Translations under genes and position numbers: made by a program
From: Cliona cf. orientalis
Lineage: Eukaryota; Porifera; Demospongiae; Clionaida; Clionaidae
NCBI GenBank assembly: GCA_963930775.1
Contig: OZ005706.1
Coordinates: 6,626,428 to 6,690,427, forward strand
Length of the DNA: 64,000 nucleotides
Direction of reading: 5' to 3'
The notes under the pieces: generated by a model
Database searches by the model: none
The model's input: the letters and a program-made list of their open reading frames with translations, nothing else
What the model was told of the DNA's origin: nothing
Shown: in pieces, positions 44,112 to 56,057 of the stretch
Layout: each line of letters opens with the position of its first letter
Position numbering within the stretch: position 1 is the first letter of the stretch

Positions 44112-47100
44112 ATGGCTATGACAAACAAATTCGTACTCTGTATAACAATTCTGATCCTTGCAGCTGTGGCTGAGTCAGGTAAATCCTACATATACTGCTA
44201 TACTAAGTGGTGGATGATTAAATTTTGTTCTAATTTGCAGGAAGGAATGATCTTAGATTAGTGACAGATATCTCAGGTGCTGCTTGTCCTGGTAATGTGC
44301 TGACGTATGAATGTGACATTGCTGGAGCTGGAAATACGATATGGAATGGAACTACATTCGATTGTCCGTTGAAATCGAATGAAATAATCTTACGTCATAG
44401 CCAGTTTAGCAGTGGAACTTCTGGAAGTTGTAATGACGGAACATTGATAGAGGTACAAAGTCTTGGAGTCATCAATAACTGCTTCTCCTCACAACTTAAC
44501 ATCACTGTCACATCTGATTTGAATAACAAGACTATACGATGCTCTCATTCTTCAAGTAGAATAGTAACGATTGGAGAAATTCGACTTTCTGTTGCAACAG
44601 GTATGTATGGATTAGTTAGGGATATGGTATAGCTACATTCCTGTAGTATGGAAACTTTTTTAGAGCATCTGTTGTTAGATATTACCTAGGTAACTAATGA
44701 CAGACTATTTTCCAATACAGAGGAACATCAATATTATTATGGTCTCAAATAGGTTCATGTTAGTGTACACAGTGACACTGTGGTAATGTAAAAGAATAGA
44801 TATATACTAATTAAATTCCTATGTCAACGTTTAAATACCCATAACTTACATGTATAATAGTTATCTGATAGTAATTGGGGTGCATGAGATGCTAGTCTCG
44901 TGCCCATCCCCTCCTACGCAAAAAGGGAGAAAGGGTCCCTCCAGAATGCAATACCATATAGCCGGAAATATTGGCAGGAATTAAATTTGGTGGTTGAGCC
45001 CAAAATCGCTATTGCAAGAATATTGGCGGATTTAAATTTGGCGGTTCAGTACGGAATTGCCATATGTATAATATATGCAAGTAGGAAATTTTGGCGAATT
45101 TTAATTTGGCAGCTGTAATACAGACCGCCAAACTGCCAAATTTAATTCCCCGCCAAGTTTTCTGGCTATACGGTAATTGGCGTTTTGGTGTGCGTTAAAT
45201 AAGAAATAAACCATACCGTGCTCGCGCATAGCTATAGGTCGAGTGCACACGATAATTACATTCCAATAGTTGTGTGACTGCAATCTGATTGGCCATGTAT
45301 GATTTTCAACGTGGGGACACGGTAGTGCGACCTTTCTCCACCCTTTTTGCGTAGGAGGGGCTAGGCACGAGACTAATGAGATGCATGGTCGAATGCACCC
45401 CAATTACTGTCAGATAACTATTTTGTTGGTAGTTGACCTCTGTTCATCATTGGCCTACTTTATGATGACCCACCCCCTTCCTATATATTATTATTATTTG
45501 CATCATACACCAACATAGGTACACAAAAAATTATTAAATTGCCCATAAAAACTTTGGTTGCTAGGCAAATTCCAACAAAATTGTAGCTATGTTTACAATT
45601 TTCATGTTGTAGAGTGGTATACTTATCAAAACTTGATTATCTACCTTGGTTATCAGCATAGCTGTGGTCGTTTCAATTTGTTTGCCATAGTGTATCAGTG
45701 ACCTCTGTACCCTTCATCATAATCAGACTTGCTCTCTCTCTCTTTCTCTCTCTCTCTCCCTCCCTCTCCCTAGTCCCCTATCCTTCTCCTTCAAATGTGA
45801 GATTAGCTGAGGTTCGTACAAGAGAGCTTATCTTTCGCTGGGATGAGGGTGCTGATCGTCCGACTGGTCTCTATTATATCATTAATTCAACATGTGGAAC
45901 TTGTCCTAATATGTCATCTACAACAGTGGCCAATTGTTCTGATTTTAATGTGTCAACTACTCTTACCACGTGTACTTTCAGTGTTCAGAGTGTGGCTTGT
46001 GGTACCATTGAAAGTCCTAGTCTCCCAGTCGTGGTGACTCTAGCAGGTAGCTCCTCTCTCTCTCTCGACTCTCTCTCTCTTCAAATCTTTCCCCTCTTTC
46101 TCTGATTTTTTCTGCAAATCCAGTCATTAACAAGAGATTATTTCAGTTCCAGATATTCCTGATGCTGCAATTATTCCTCAATATTCACAGAACAATGGAC
46201 AGTTAATAGCAATCATAGTGCGTGTAAAACAAAACGTAAGTCATGATAATTAATAATAATAAAGGTCAATCAGTATACGTGATATTGTATTGTGTGAATC
46301 TACTACAGGTAACTTCATTTTCCATAAGTAATACAATCTCCGGATCCACAACCAGCTATCACATTCTTTCCTCCGGTAGCAGTGTACCAGGCCAGCCTGC
46401 TTGCATGGAGGATACTTGTGAATACACATTTCCTCCTGATTGCTCTGGATCAAGTGTTGATATCGCTGTTGCAGCTGCTAATAGGCTTGGAGTTGGGCCA
46501 CCTTCTGAACCCAACATAATTGGTATGTGCTAGTAACAGGCCATAGTCTGTATGTATTAAATTTCTCCTAGTTTGATAAATTATCTTTACACCACCACTA
46601 GTAGCCAGCTACTATACACCTACATGCATGAAACTGCCATATCCACAGCAATAAAGGTATAAATTTCCTTCACTTAGCGTTTAAGGAAATCAGTAGGAAA
46701 CACTGCACTATTAAGCAAGATTGCATGAAGTTCGGTATTTTCTGATATAGGAAATTCAACTGCTATAGCAGACCTAGGAGCTTGTGATCATGAGATCCCG
46801 TAGATTTCTACTGATTAAAATTTAATCATACGTGTACATGTACTATACAGAAAACACCTCACCACTTGCCTCAGATATATACACTGGGATCTTTTTTGGC
46901 CGGCCTATCTATGCTATTGTAGGGTTTCCAAAACCACTGGTACAGGTGGCTGTTTACCTATCATCACTCAACTAATTTAGCCCACAATGTACTACCCATA
47001 ACCAAGCTCGATATTGTGTACAGGCACACACACACATAACAATATTATGTACACACATATATATAATAATTATGCACTCTTATAGCCTCGTCCCCAGTGT

Positions 47101-47946
47101 AACATTGAAAAGTGGCCTAGGGACAAGGCTACACACACACTATATATAGCTCTCTCTCACACTCATATGCACTCACACACACATGCACTCTGAGGTTCTC
47201 TCTCACATGCACACACACACACGGCTTTAGAGTGCAATAATCGATTTGTGAAAGTGGAATATGATCCCAGTACCACGACCATCTCTTGTGTATTTGAAAA
47301 TGAATCGGACTTATCTAAGAAATCATGCAGTGTTGACTATGGACTGTGTGGCAAAGAAAGAAATTCTGTTCAGAACAGTACCACTGAAGGCTCTCCGTCT
47401 ACTATCACATTGAAGTTGAGTGCAATTGCTACAAATTCAAAGTATTGTTATGTGGTAACGGCAAGACTTAGTAATGACACACTCACAGTCATGGTGAAAG
47501 GAAGCTTTGATACTCAGTCAAGTAGTAACGTGGGCGTGATTGTTGGTGCTGTGATAGTTGTCATAGTAGGATTGGTAGCGGGGATTGCTATGATCGTGAT
47601 TGTGATCTATTTTGTTGTAAGAAAATATTCTGGTATGTTAAACCAGGAGTGTATTAGCCGCCCATAGACTAATCATGATGTTAATTAATAATATTATTAT
47701 CTATAGCCACTAATGGGCATCCAAGTGAAGCAGATGTGGTAAAAAACAATAATTTTTATTGCATCCATGCACTAATTGTATTATTGTATTAATTTGAAGG
47801 TGGAAATGAGTGAGTCAGACGTCAAGGATTCTTCGTCACAGCAGAATGTGGCCACAGTAGCTACTGTAACAGCTGATGCAAAGGCTGAGAATGACACTGT
47901 TTCGGAAGATTTTGAAGTGGTAAAGATAGTCAGGGTTTCATCCAGT

Positions 47947-47977
<31 letters not shown>

Positions 47978-48053
47978 GGGGGGGGAAGCTTCCCCCCCAA
48001 AACACCCAGCTTCCCCCCCAAAGAGAAAGAGAGAAAGAAGAAATGAGGAAAAG

Positions 48054-48087
<34 letters not shown>

Positions 48088-50570
48088 TGCATGGTGTGGG
48101 AAAGGGAGCGTGTACATTTTTGCGTCGCATTGCAAGTGATTAGTATAGTCTCCTACTTCATGACTCAATTATTTAAGAGCACTAGATAAAACTATGCAAT
48201 ACCTCAGTGACATCAGAAAATACAATCATTAATCGATATGAATTCTTAATTGGGGGAGGGGTCACGGTGCGTGAAACTGCCACGCCCACTCCCCCCCCCC
48301 CCCCCCCCCCAAATTTTTTTCTGGATGAAACCCTGATAGTATAATTATTGTGTCCTAGCTCTGATTAGGAGAGCCTAGCTGAGCTTCTATAATTCGTGTA
48401 CAGGTGGATAAGGACGTATACAAAGATGATCTGACAGAGATCAGATCAGTACAATTCAAAGAATCAACAGTTCAAAGTGATTGTAAATTAGATGACCTTA
48501 AGCCCAAACATGGCAAATATATATTTGTTGACTATAAACATCGCACATCGGAAAAAGTCATCGATATTATGCTTAAGGATAAGGTTTGTCGTAGCTATAG
48601 TCACATGTGAATACATTTTGATCAGCTATATATGTACGCATTAGCTATTATATTATACTCCCTATAGTAGGCACCTCTGCCTTTTTCTGCGATTAGCTTT
48701 GCCTAAGTAGGCTATGGGATGGTTGCCTCTTACTGGGTATTATCTTGGAATACTAGGCAGTATATAGGGTTAATATACTCAAAGTTCATGTGTATATTAT
48801 GCAGGATGGGCAATGGTTCTCTGGTATTATTGCACGGGATGGAATCAGCCAAGAGCAGAGGGATACTTGGGAGAAGGTGTTCGTCTTACTGAATCAAAGG
48901 GAAGTTTTCTTAAACAAGGATGAAGTCATTCTTCATCAGGTACCAAGATTAATGGCTGATCTACTCTTACTAATGTATAGTGCCATCCAGCTTGCTCTAA
49001 TTAGCTATGTGTAAGGCACAATGATTACAAATATACCGTAAAGTCTGGTTAATAAGCGCACATGCTTATTAAGCGCATATTTTTTAATAAGCGCATGCTT
49101 CCTTCCTGTTATTAAGTATCGTCTAATAAGTGCATGCGTCCAAAAAAGACGACAGTAATATTCACTGTTCGAGCATGAGTTCTCCATGTTCTACATGGTT
49201 AGAACTTGTTTACCAACCTAGTTTCGGATAGCCAGCTGCACGAGATCGGCTTTACTCAACACTGAGACGATCCACTGAGATGGATTCGGACTTTTGACCT
49301 TCACTTAGAAGTGAGTATTGCCAAAGAAATCTGCTATTTTTCCGGTTTTCTTCCAGCGATGGCTTCCGATCATACTCCTATGAACTATTGATTACTCCAA
49401 GAATCGCTGTATTCATAACCTGCTAGCTTTGTGATTGAGCGCTCGAATGTGCTGGCAGTGGGCGGGGCCAAAACTTCACTCTCTATTAAGCGCACATCGT
49501 CTAATAGACGCATGTTTCCTTACCACTGAGAGTGATAAGTGCATGCGCTTATTAACCAGACTTTACGGTATTATGTGTATGGCTCTTCATCCTGTACAAC
49601 TTAACGTACTAGTAATGCTCTCTCACGGTAGAAACAGTTTGTACAACCACTAATTTAATTTCTGTAGCACACACTATAGCTGGGTGTAGCTGTGATATAA
49701 TAAATTATATATTAATCATCCATGAAAATGGTAAGAATTATTATCATTATACAGGATAGCGACCAGCTAAAAAAGATGCTAAAATTTCGAGTATTTGATG
49801 TGGATGAATTAGATAATGATGGTGAAGGCCCTAAGTTGTCACAACTGAAGATCGATAAGTTTGATTATGCAAGAGCCTACTATGAGTTTTCAGATGGTAA
49901 ACTGGATCTCCTTTATTACCGTGAAATTATAGAAATATCTAATTCTAAGGTATTCTATGTAAAATTTTGATGGAGTGAGTGGCATGTATGTAGGTATACA
50001 TGCAGTCGAACCTGTATTATTATAGTGGTCACTGTGTAAGGTAGCAACCCCATTATCTTATGCATGGTTGACGCTCCAAGTGGCAAAGCTCCATACATTG
50101 CATATTCACCACTTTATTTAAAGCAGTCATGTACCTATCTGCTATATATTATAGCTAGCCACTGATTTTTTTTTACCTATGGTGACCACTCTAGACAGGT
50201 TCCATGTATACATCTTGATCGTGTTTACGATATAATTGTATTATTTTAGCTCAAAGAAGCTAAGTCGGCTGGAAATGGTTACATCATACTTGAATCCAGT
50301 ACCGGCCGTGGTATTCACATGTTCTATAAGTTGAAACCGCAAGCTCCTGGTGTGAAAATAACGCGTCCAAACGTTAAGAATGGTCGCTGTTTTGTCCAAG
50401 GTACGCCACAAGATTTGGACCACTGTCTTAAAGTTGGATCATTAATACTTTACCAGGTATGTATAGGGTACAAAATTAGTTTAATATCATCAGTAAAGAT
50501 CCTATTGCCTTTGAAATTAACACGAATACATGCACTATAGGAGGATGTAGATTCTGAAAGTCACAGATAA
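44112..50570 (+). CDS. Receptor A: Ig-like + FN3-like ectodomain, one membrane span, novel cytoplasmic tail
   Basis: Thirteen exons: 44112-44178, 44241-44600, 45774-46046, 46147-46235, 46309-46522, 47231-47632, 47707-47738, 47800-47919, 48404-48583, 48805-48939, 49755-49949, 50250-50456 and 50541-50570, in phase to 767 residues. A signal peptide is followed by an Ig-like module (ACPGNVLTYEC ... IWNGTTFDC ... EIILRH), an FN3-like module (NVRLAEVRTRELIFRWDEG), a second FN3-like module split over exons 4 and 5 (AAANRLGVGPPSEP) and a Cys-containing membrane-proximal module. The membrane span VGVIVGAVIVVIVGLVAGIAMIVIVIYFVV follows. The tail of about 280 residues has an acidic Ser/Thr-rich start, then a folded-looking part (YIFVDYKHRTSEKVIDIM, MLKFRVFDVDELD) that I cannot assign. 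Ectodomain exon junctions are mainly phase 1, tail junctions mainly phase 0. Its 3' end faces receptor B, 183 bases away. Confidence 0.85.
44856..45422. mobile_element. 567-bp element with long terminal inverted repeats, in receptor A intron 2
   Basis: AATAGTTATCTGATAGTAATTGGGGTGCAT at the left is mirrored by the right end up to 45422. Inside, GTCTCGTGCCC and CCCCTCCTACGCAAAAAGGG recur inverted. No open frame of note; a non-autonomous DNA transposon is likely. The target duplication is unclear. Confidence 0.8.
47931..48335. mobile_element. 405-bp inverted-repeat element with G and C homopolymers, in receptor A intron 8
   Basis: Termini CAGGGTTTCATCCAG and CTGGATGAAACCCTG, flanked by ATAGT on both sides (47926-47930, 48336-48340). 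A 30-base G run (47947-47976) just inside the left end faces a 20-base C run (48291-48310) near the right end. Internal GA repeats create false ORFs. Confidence 0.85.
49036..49568. mobile_element. 533-bp CCGTAAAG MITE, in receptor A intron 10
   Basis: Termini CCGTAAAGTCTGGTTAATAAGC and the inverse GCTTATTAACCAGACTTTACGG, flanked by TA. It is a longer relative of 16452-16857, sharing the AATAAGCGCAxATGC subterminal repeats. Confidence 0.88.
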
Positions 50571-50753
50571 TGCATACTCACAAGGGTCTATAATATATAT
50601 TATTATTTTAATAGTATTACGTTTTGGATCTATAATATTGTAAACTCAAGATGTATAGTAGTATAGTAGCTATTTAGATTAATTTTGTTTTGTTCCTAGA
50701 ATTTTGCAACGTGACTGAACTGTTAATAATATTATTGTAAATTTTTATGTTTT

Positions 50754-53632
50754 CTAAAAGATAGAATTGCTGTTGTTAACTTTCCTCTTAGCCTCTGTGA
50801 CTTCCTCCCATGTTGGCTTGCTTGGGTGGTTCCTTAGCCAGTAGTCAAGCACCTCAACCAGACACTCCTCATCAGAGTGATGCTTTATGTGATTCAAGAT
50901 ATCTTTGGGCAGTCCGATAGCCAATCCAAAGGAGTACCACTTGGAGGAAAATGATCCTCGAAGAGTATGCACCAAGCTATTCAGATCACACACTAGAGTT
51001 TCATCTACAATATTATTATTACATAATAATAATAATAATAACATTCTATTGCACAGTCTGATTATGAATCAGAAACTCAACCTTTTCTGGAGCTGTCTGT
51101 CTTCAAAACAGTAACATCATCAAGACTTTCGTCACCAAGGTTATAGATGCCCATGTTCTAATTTTATGTGTAGCCTATGATAAACTTTTAGCATCAAATT
51201 AAGTAATGGCAAACAGTTTACCTCATTGTCAAAAGCTTTCAAAGTTACATCTATATAGCTTTTAACTTCATTACGATTCGTTACCTACATGTTATAGGGT
51301 GAGACTCAGTTACACTATCTAATGCAGCCATTTTGGTTTTACCAGTGACTGTCCATAATAATAATAATATGTAGTGCAGCGCAAGCATTGTGATAAAAGT
51401 CAATTTACTCAGCTACTTGCAATTGTGTACCCTATAATTCTTAATTTTTAAAATTATGCCAGTTGATGCCTATAATATTATAGCATAATTCTCAAATGCT
51501 TACTTGTGACACACACCTACTATGCTCAATTTTATTATGCCGGCATAATTTACCCACTCCTAGCTGTTATAATCATATTATATGCGTAGACTGAGCTAGC
51601 TATTACCAGATGATGTGTACTTTCTTCTGGCAATGGTGCTTTAGGATCCGTATTATGGCTACAAGTTGCATTACATACAATAATTGCATAATAATTATTA
51701 GTCACCATAATTTAGTATTAATGATGTCACTTACGTTGATGGGATAGACCTTTTACGAAATTTAAATCCAAGCAGAAATAATGGTATGGTTGCCAAGAGA
51801 AGTAAAAACAAGAGTACAAAAACACCAAAAGTGACCAGAATATTTAACACCTCGGGCCCTGAGCCTGCTATAGATAAAAGAAATTCTAGTAAGTAGGTAT
51901 AAAATATTATTATACGTACTATGGTATTAACAATTGGGTGATTCATGAAATCATTATGAGATGTGCATGCATGACCTTAATTGTATATATTTTATTATAC
52001 CTTCTATAGTTCCCATATCCATGTAAGTGCTGGTAGATAGAGAGAGTGTACTTGTATGCATGCAGATATCGATAATAGATGTGTTGACATTCAAGCTTAT
52101 GGAACCAACAAGGTTTTCACTTATACCATTATCGTGAGAACACGCAATGACTTTTCCAATCATTCCAGACCTTGCAATAACAACCAATTGTGAAGTATAA
52201 TGATTGCTATCATTTCCCATCGTTACATTCACACTCTGAACATATATCATGCCGCCATTATTGCACATGATTGCACTTGCTGTCACAAAGTTAGTATGTA
52301 GCAGTACAATCTCAATATCCTTAGAGTTACATTCATCAAAAGCAGATCCTTTCCAAACAGTGGCATCGCTTTCATTTCCATTTACAGTGCACTCAATTGT
52401 CGTATTAATGCTCCAAGGACAGATACTGGTGGTAATATTTGTGATAAGCTGTAGGTTACCAGCTCCTTCTTTGTTGCCAGCTTACAATAATATAAAATAA
52501 TACTGTACTTTATCTAATACTACGTATGGAAAAAATTTTGAAAAACGCGCGTTTTTCTGGTAAAGGTCGTCAATCGCTCCATATATATACGTTATGAGAA
52601 TTCTTAAAAATCTACGTTAGATTGGATCATACGATTAACTACGGTAGTTATTAAAGAGGCTCAGTTATGAAAATGAATGCACTAGAGTGCAGAATCCTCA
52701 CCACTACATGCATGCATATGCATGACTCATGTGCGTGTAAAGCATGGCTCACTGTGTATAGCTATGCCTATTCAACATCAGGAGTATTGAGCTATAATAT
52801 TATAGCTACATACCCTGCAGCAGTGCACCTGAATAATATTATGGTTATGGACGGTACTGTTCAAGTCTCTTCAGAATCAGTGCACATGGTCTATGAGTAT
52901 AGGCCACTCCAAATAAATTTCCTGTTTCCCGTCCACCGCCCGCATCCTTTTCTGGCATGTCACGAAATTTTCCATTATTAGTACTCTTGCATGTATGCAA
53001 TATCCGCATTTACTTTTGTACACGTAGTATACTTGCCTCAAGTGAGTGATAATTAATTAGTTTAAGTGTTTCCTGTAGGCCTTGCTACTAATGGGATTTA
53101 CCGCCCGCCCGCATACTACATTAGTTCTTTCCAGGACGGGAAACAGGAAATTTATTTGGAGTGGCCATAGTAGGGAGGAGGCACCTGGCTATGTCACTAT
53201 AAACTATAGCTACAAATGAAAGCTTTTGTGACATAATAATTATACCTATTAAAACTGAATTATGCGCTTGAGGGCCACTGCCTGCCAGTTTACACTGTCA
53301 CTGTTGATAACTGACAAGCAAAGCACAGTCAATCAGCTTAGGTAGCTATAAGCCTCGAATGCAATGCGTACTTTCTCTCATACCATTTAGCACAGGAATC
53401 GCCGAATGACTCTCCGCCTACGCTTTGCGGCAAGGATTATAATGAGGATCTATAATATAGTCTACGTATACTAAATATTATTATGAAAGACTTACCCGAT
53501 CCTTCAATTGCAAGCAGACATAAAATTAATAATAGCAGCTTCCACAGCTGTATCCATATAGTACTATTGTTCACTCTCACATTCAAAAATAACCATCGGA
53601 TTATCTGGACAAATAAATTATGCACTTACCAT
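50754..53632 (-). CDS. Receptor B: Ig-like ectodomain, membrane span, Death domain
   Basis: Eight exons: 53630-53632 (ATG only), 53496-53547, 52001-52480, 51735-51867, 51607-51658, 51222-51284, 51082-51157 and 50754-51004, in phase to 369 residues. Signal peptide LWKLLLLILCLLAIEG. The Ig-like module in exon 3 has CPWSINTTIECTVNG, TVWKGSAFDEC, EIVLLH and a late Cys (VIACSHD), with many Asn sequons. A membrane span (VLNILVTFGVFVLLFLLLLATIPLFLL) and a basic stop follow. The C-terminal 82 residues form a Death domain: SSKWYSFGLAIGLPKDILNHI ... ECLVEVLDYWLRNHPSKPTWEEV. Death domains recruit FADD- or MyD88-like adaptors by homotypic contact. The exon 7 donor is the weaker GTTGAG. Paralogue of receptor D with the same exon plan. 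Stop codons of A and B are 183 bases apart, tail to tail. Confidence 0.85.
51415..51565. repeat. Dispersed AT-rich repeat, copy 1
   Basis: AGCTACTTGCAATTGTGTACCCT ... ATTATGCCGGCATAATTTACCCACTCCTAGC in receptor B intron 5. An inverted relative lies at about 54465-54612. Confidence 0.75.
52902..53166. mobile_element. 265-bp element with GGCCACTCCAAATAAATTTCC termini
   Basis: The first 33 bases (GGCCACTCCAAATAAATTTC on) are exactly inverted at 53134-53166. It lies in receptor B intron 2. Subterminal CCGCCCGCA/CCGCCCGCCC stretches are direct repeats. No coding capacity; the target duplication is uncertain. Confidence 0.85.
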
Positions 53633-54464
53633 TACGATTGTTTGAATGCTCTGTGCTGTTGGACTCAACTGAGTTAGCTAGTGTATTTCAACTAGAATGT
53701 GTATAGCTACTGTAGTTGTAGCTACGTGTTCACTATCAGATTCCCGATGCATGACATGATTGTGATTTGTCAACATACATTTCCCAAATGGGTGCTGAAT
53801 AATAATATTATTGTAACACTGTCATTGTTACTGTAGTGTTTGCATAATCATGAATAATTATTATGAATGAGTATTATTATAGTTATTATACATATACTGG
53901 TACCCAGGGCATTGATTGTGATTTCTGTCAGTGTACTATAGCTAGAAGGTCTATAGTGATAGCTATAGGTGTGCAAATGTATATATAGCTTGCTGAAATA
54001 ATATATATGAAACCTTTGATTCTGAGCATCAGGTGGGAAATCCAAGACCAAAGTTGCAGCTGTATTAATTTTGTCCGTATATACCGTCTCTATGTTTTCA
54101 CTCTCTGAGCAGCTAGTCCCAAATGAAACTATGTTATACTCCAGTGTTGATCATGTTATTATACAATCAAAGTACCGTAGCTAACATACAACTGTTCCCA
54201 ATTGCAATTGCAAGCAAAGCATGATTGCTGAGTCATGGCAGATGGTTGCACTTCTGTTACTGTCATGTAGCTATGCTCATGACAACTACATGAGCTATAG
54301 TTATTATCAAAACTTTCACTTCTGCTAGTGCATGTATTTGAGCAAAATTTGTCAATAATTATTATGAAGTATCTTTATTACCAGAATGATCCCGAACATT
54401 AATTTTGGTGCTTCGGTCAATTGGAACCATGTATACTAGGCAGTATGGCCACGGAATATCGGTG

Positions 54465-54612
54465 CTAGTTAGGGGTAGGTAAATTATGCCGGCATAATAA
54501 TTAATTTTTGAGCATAATAGGTGTGTATAAGCATTTGAAAATTATGCCAGCATTTTAGGTATCAACTGGCATAATTTTGAGAATTTTAGGGCACACAATT
54601 GCAAGTAGCTGT
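54465..54612. repeat. Dispersed AT-rich repeat, copy 2
   Basis: Inverse of the element at 51415-51565 (TAGGGGTAGGTAAATTATGCCGGC ... CACACAATTGCAAGTAGCT). Confidence 0.75.
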
Positions 54613-55187
54613 TAATCGACCTTTGTTACAACGCCTGGACTACATACTATGGACTGGTAAAGGGTTGATCAATCAGCTGGTACCCACTTTAGAATCTGAG
54701 CACATGTAAAATTGAAATAATATTATATAAGTATACACTTGATGATAGTGTAACTGAGTCTCATATTATTTAATAACTATATTATAATCGTTTCACACTC
54801 GAGCATAATTATAGCCTTAATTTCTACAATTTCCCCTGCAGCATGGCTTATGAGACAAGCTAGACAGCAATCACCTTCCATTATGTCCGATTCCATAGAT
54901 AAAGATGATCCTATACTTGTAATGATCTGATTGGTTGAACTGCAGTATCTATATCCTTCATAATAAAACCTTGTAAGCCCCATGGCATAAAATATTTTTG
55001 CCCATATGGCTAATTTGTTGCTAAGCAGTGGGCATTATTGCTAGGATCTTAAGTAGTTAGACACTGTTTAGTCAGTTTCTATGTGATTTATAATTAGAAG
55101 ACCTCAGGGCTCAGTAGAATTAACCCTTGCTTCGCTCGGGATTCTATACAGAGCCCTTCTGTCTTCTAGATCAGGTAGAAACCTCCC

Positions 55188-55378
55188 GATTAGGGATGTA
55201 GCTACATTGCATGCATTGTATTATCAGCAGAGATAATAAAGGTCATTAATTGGGACTATTGTAATAGTTAGACATTGTTTAGGCTAAACAATGTCTAACT
55301 ATTATAATAGTCCCAATTAATGACCTTTATTATCTCTGCTGATAATACAATGCATGCAATGTAGCTACATCCCTAATC
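55188..55378. repeat. 191-bp near-perfect palindrome
   Basis: GATTAGGGATGTAGCTACAT at 55188 is mirrored by the end at 55378. The arms are 95 bp with a single-base spacer at 55283, and I find one mismatch (G/A in ATTGTAATAG against ATTATAATAG). It could extrude a cruciform. Confidence 0.95.
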
Positions 55379-56057
55379 TGGTGAGCTAGCCCCTTCACAA
55401 GACTAGCTACATCGATTCCCTACCAAGGATAACCCAAGGATGTGAACGAGGAAGAAAGAGACTCTGAGTGGCTGATTGAATTAGCTAAAAGCTAGCTAGT
55501 AGGTATACTTACTGTACATGTGTGCATTCTGATCAGTGGTTACAGATAAAATAAATTAAATAGTATTATAGAGAGATAGTGCCGTATATTACAGTGCTGT
55601 TACTCACTGTAATGAGGGCCTTGAAGGGTGAATCCAAATTGATATGCAATAATTGTATTATAATAGCGTGTATGCGCCAAAGGAAGTGGAAGCTCAGCAT
55701 ACAATGTCATGTATTAATTTTGATGATGCGGAAGCATAATGATAATGAAAACACTACGTATGCATGATCACCGTAAACATGTTACTGATATACTGTACAC
55801 AATATCTGAGCCATCAATAACATCAATCAACCACAATAAGATTTTTTGCAAGGCAGTAAACAAGAAAGAAACTGTGAAAATCATTCAGTTTTGATTAGCA
55901 CACTTATACTCTACTGGCTACGTAGTAGTTAGATCTAGTGATAAATTGCAATTGTCACGTCACTTTGTCACTGCATGAAATAAACATTGAAGGTGCTAAT
56001 CTATGATAACTACGTATAGTCTAAGAAAAAGAAGTGTCTCAGATATCAATAATAATC

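Larger units (their letters stand above)
53633..56057. other. 2.4-kb head-to-head spacer of receptors B and C
   Basis: No exon that I can defend. It holds an inverted copy of the AT-rich repeat (about 54465-54612) and the 191-bp palindrome (55188-55378). A minus-strand frame at 54777-54983 has no splice or similarity support. Confidence 0.5.

Noticed and set aside
47781-48189. Gly- or Pro-rich ORFs over the homopolymers
   Set aside because: They result from poly-G and GA repeats inside an inverted-repeat element; only 47800-47919 is an exon.
54777-54983. Minus-strand ORF with Cys pairs between receptors B and C
   Set aside because: No splice sites in fitting phase and no link to the receptor family.
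55188-55378. Palindrome as a transcription terminator or RNA gene
   Set aside because: Eukaryotic context, no flanking transcript sign; a structural repeat is the simpler reading.
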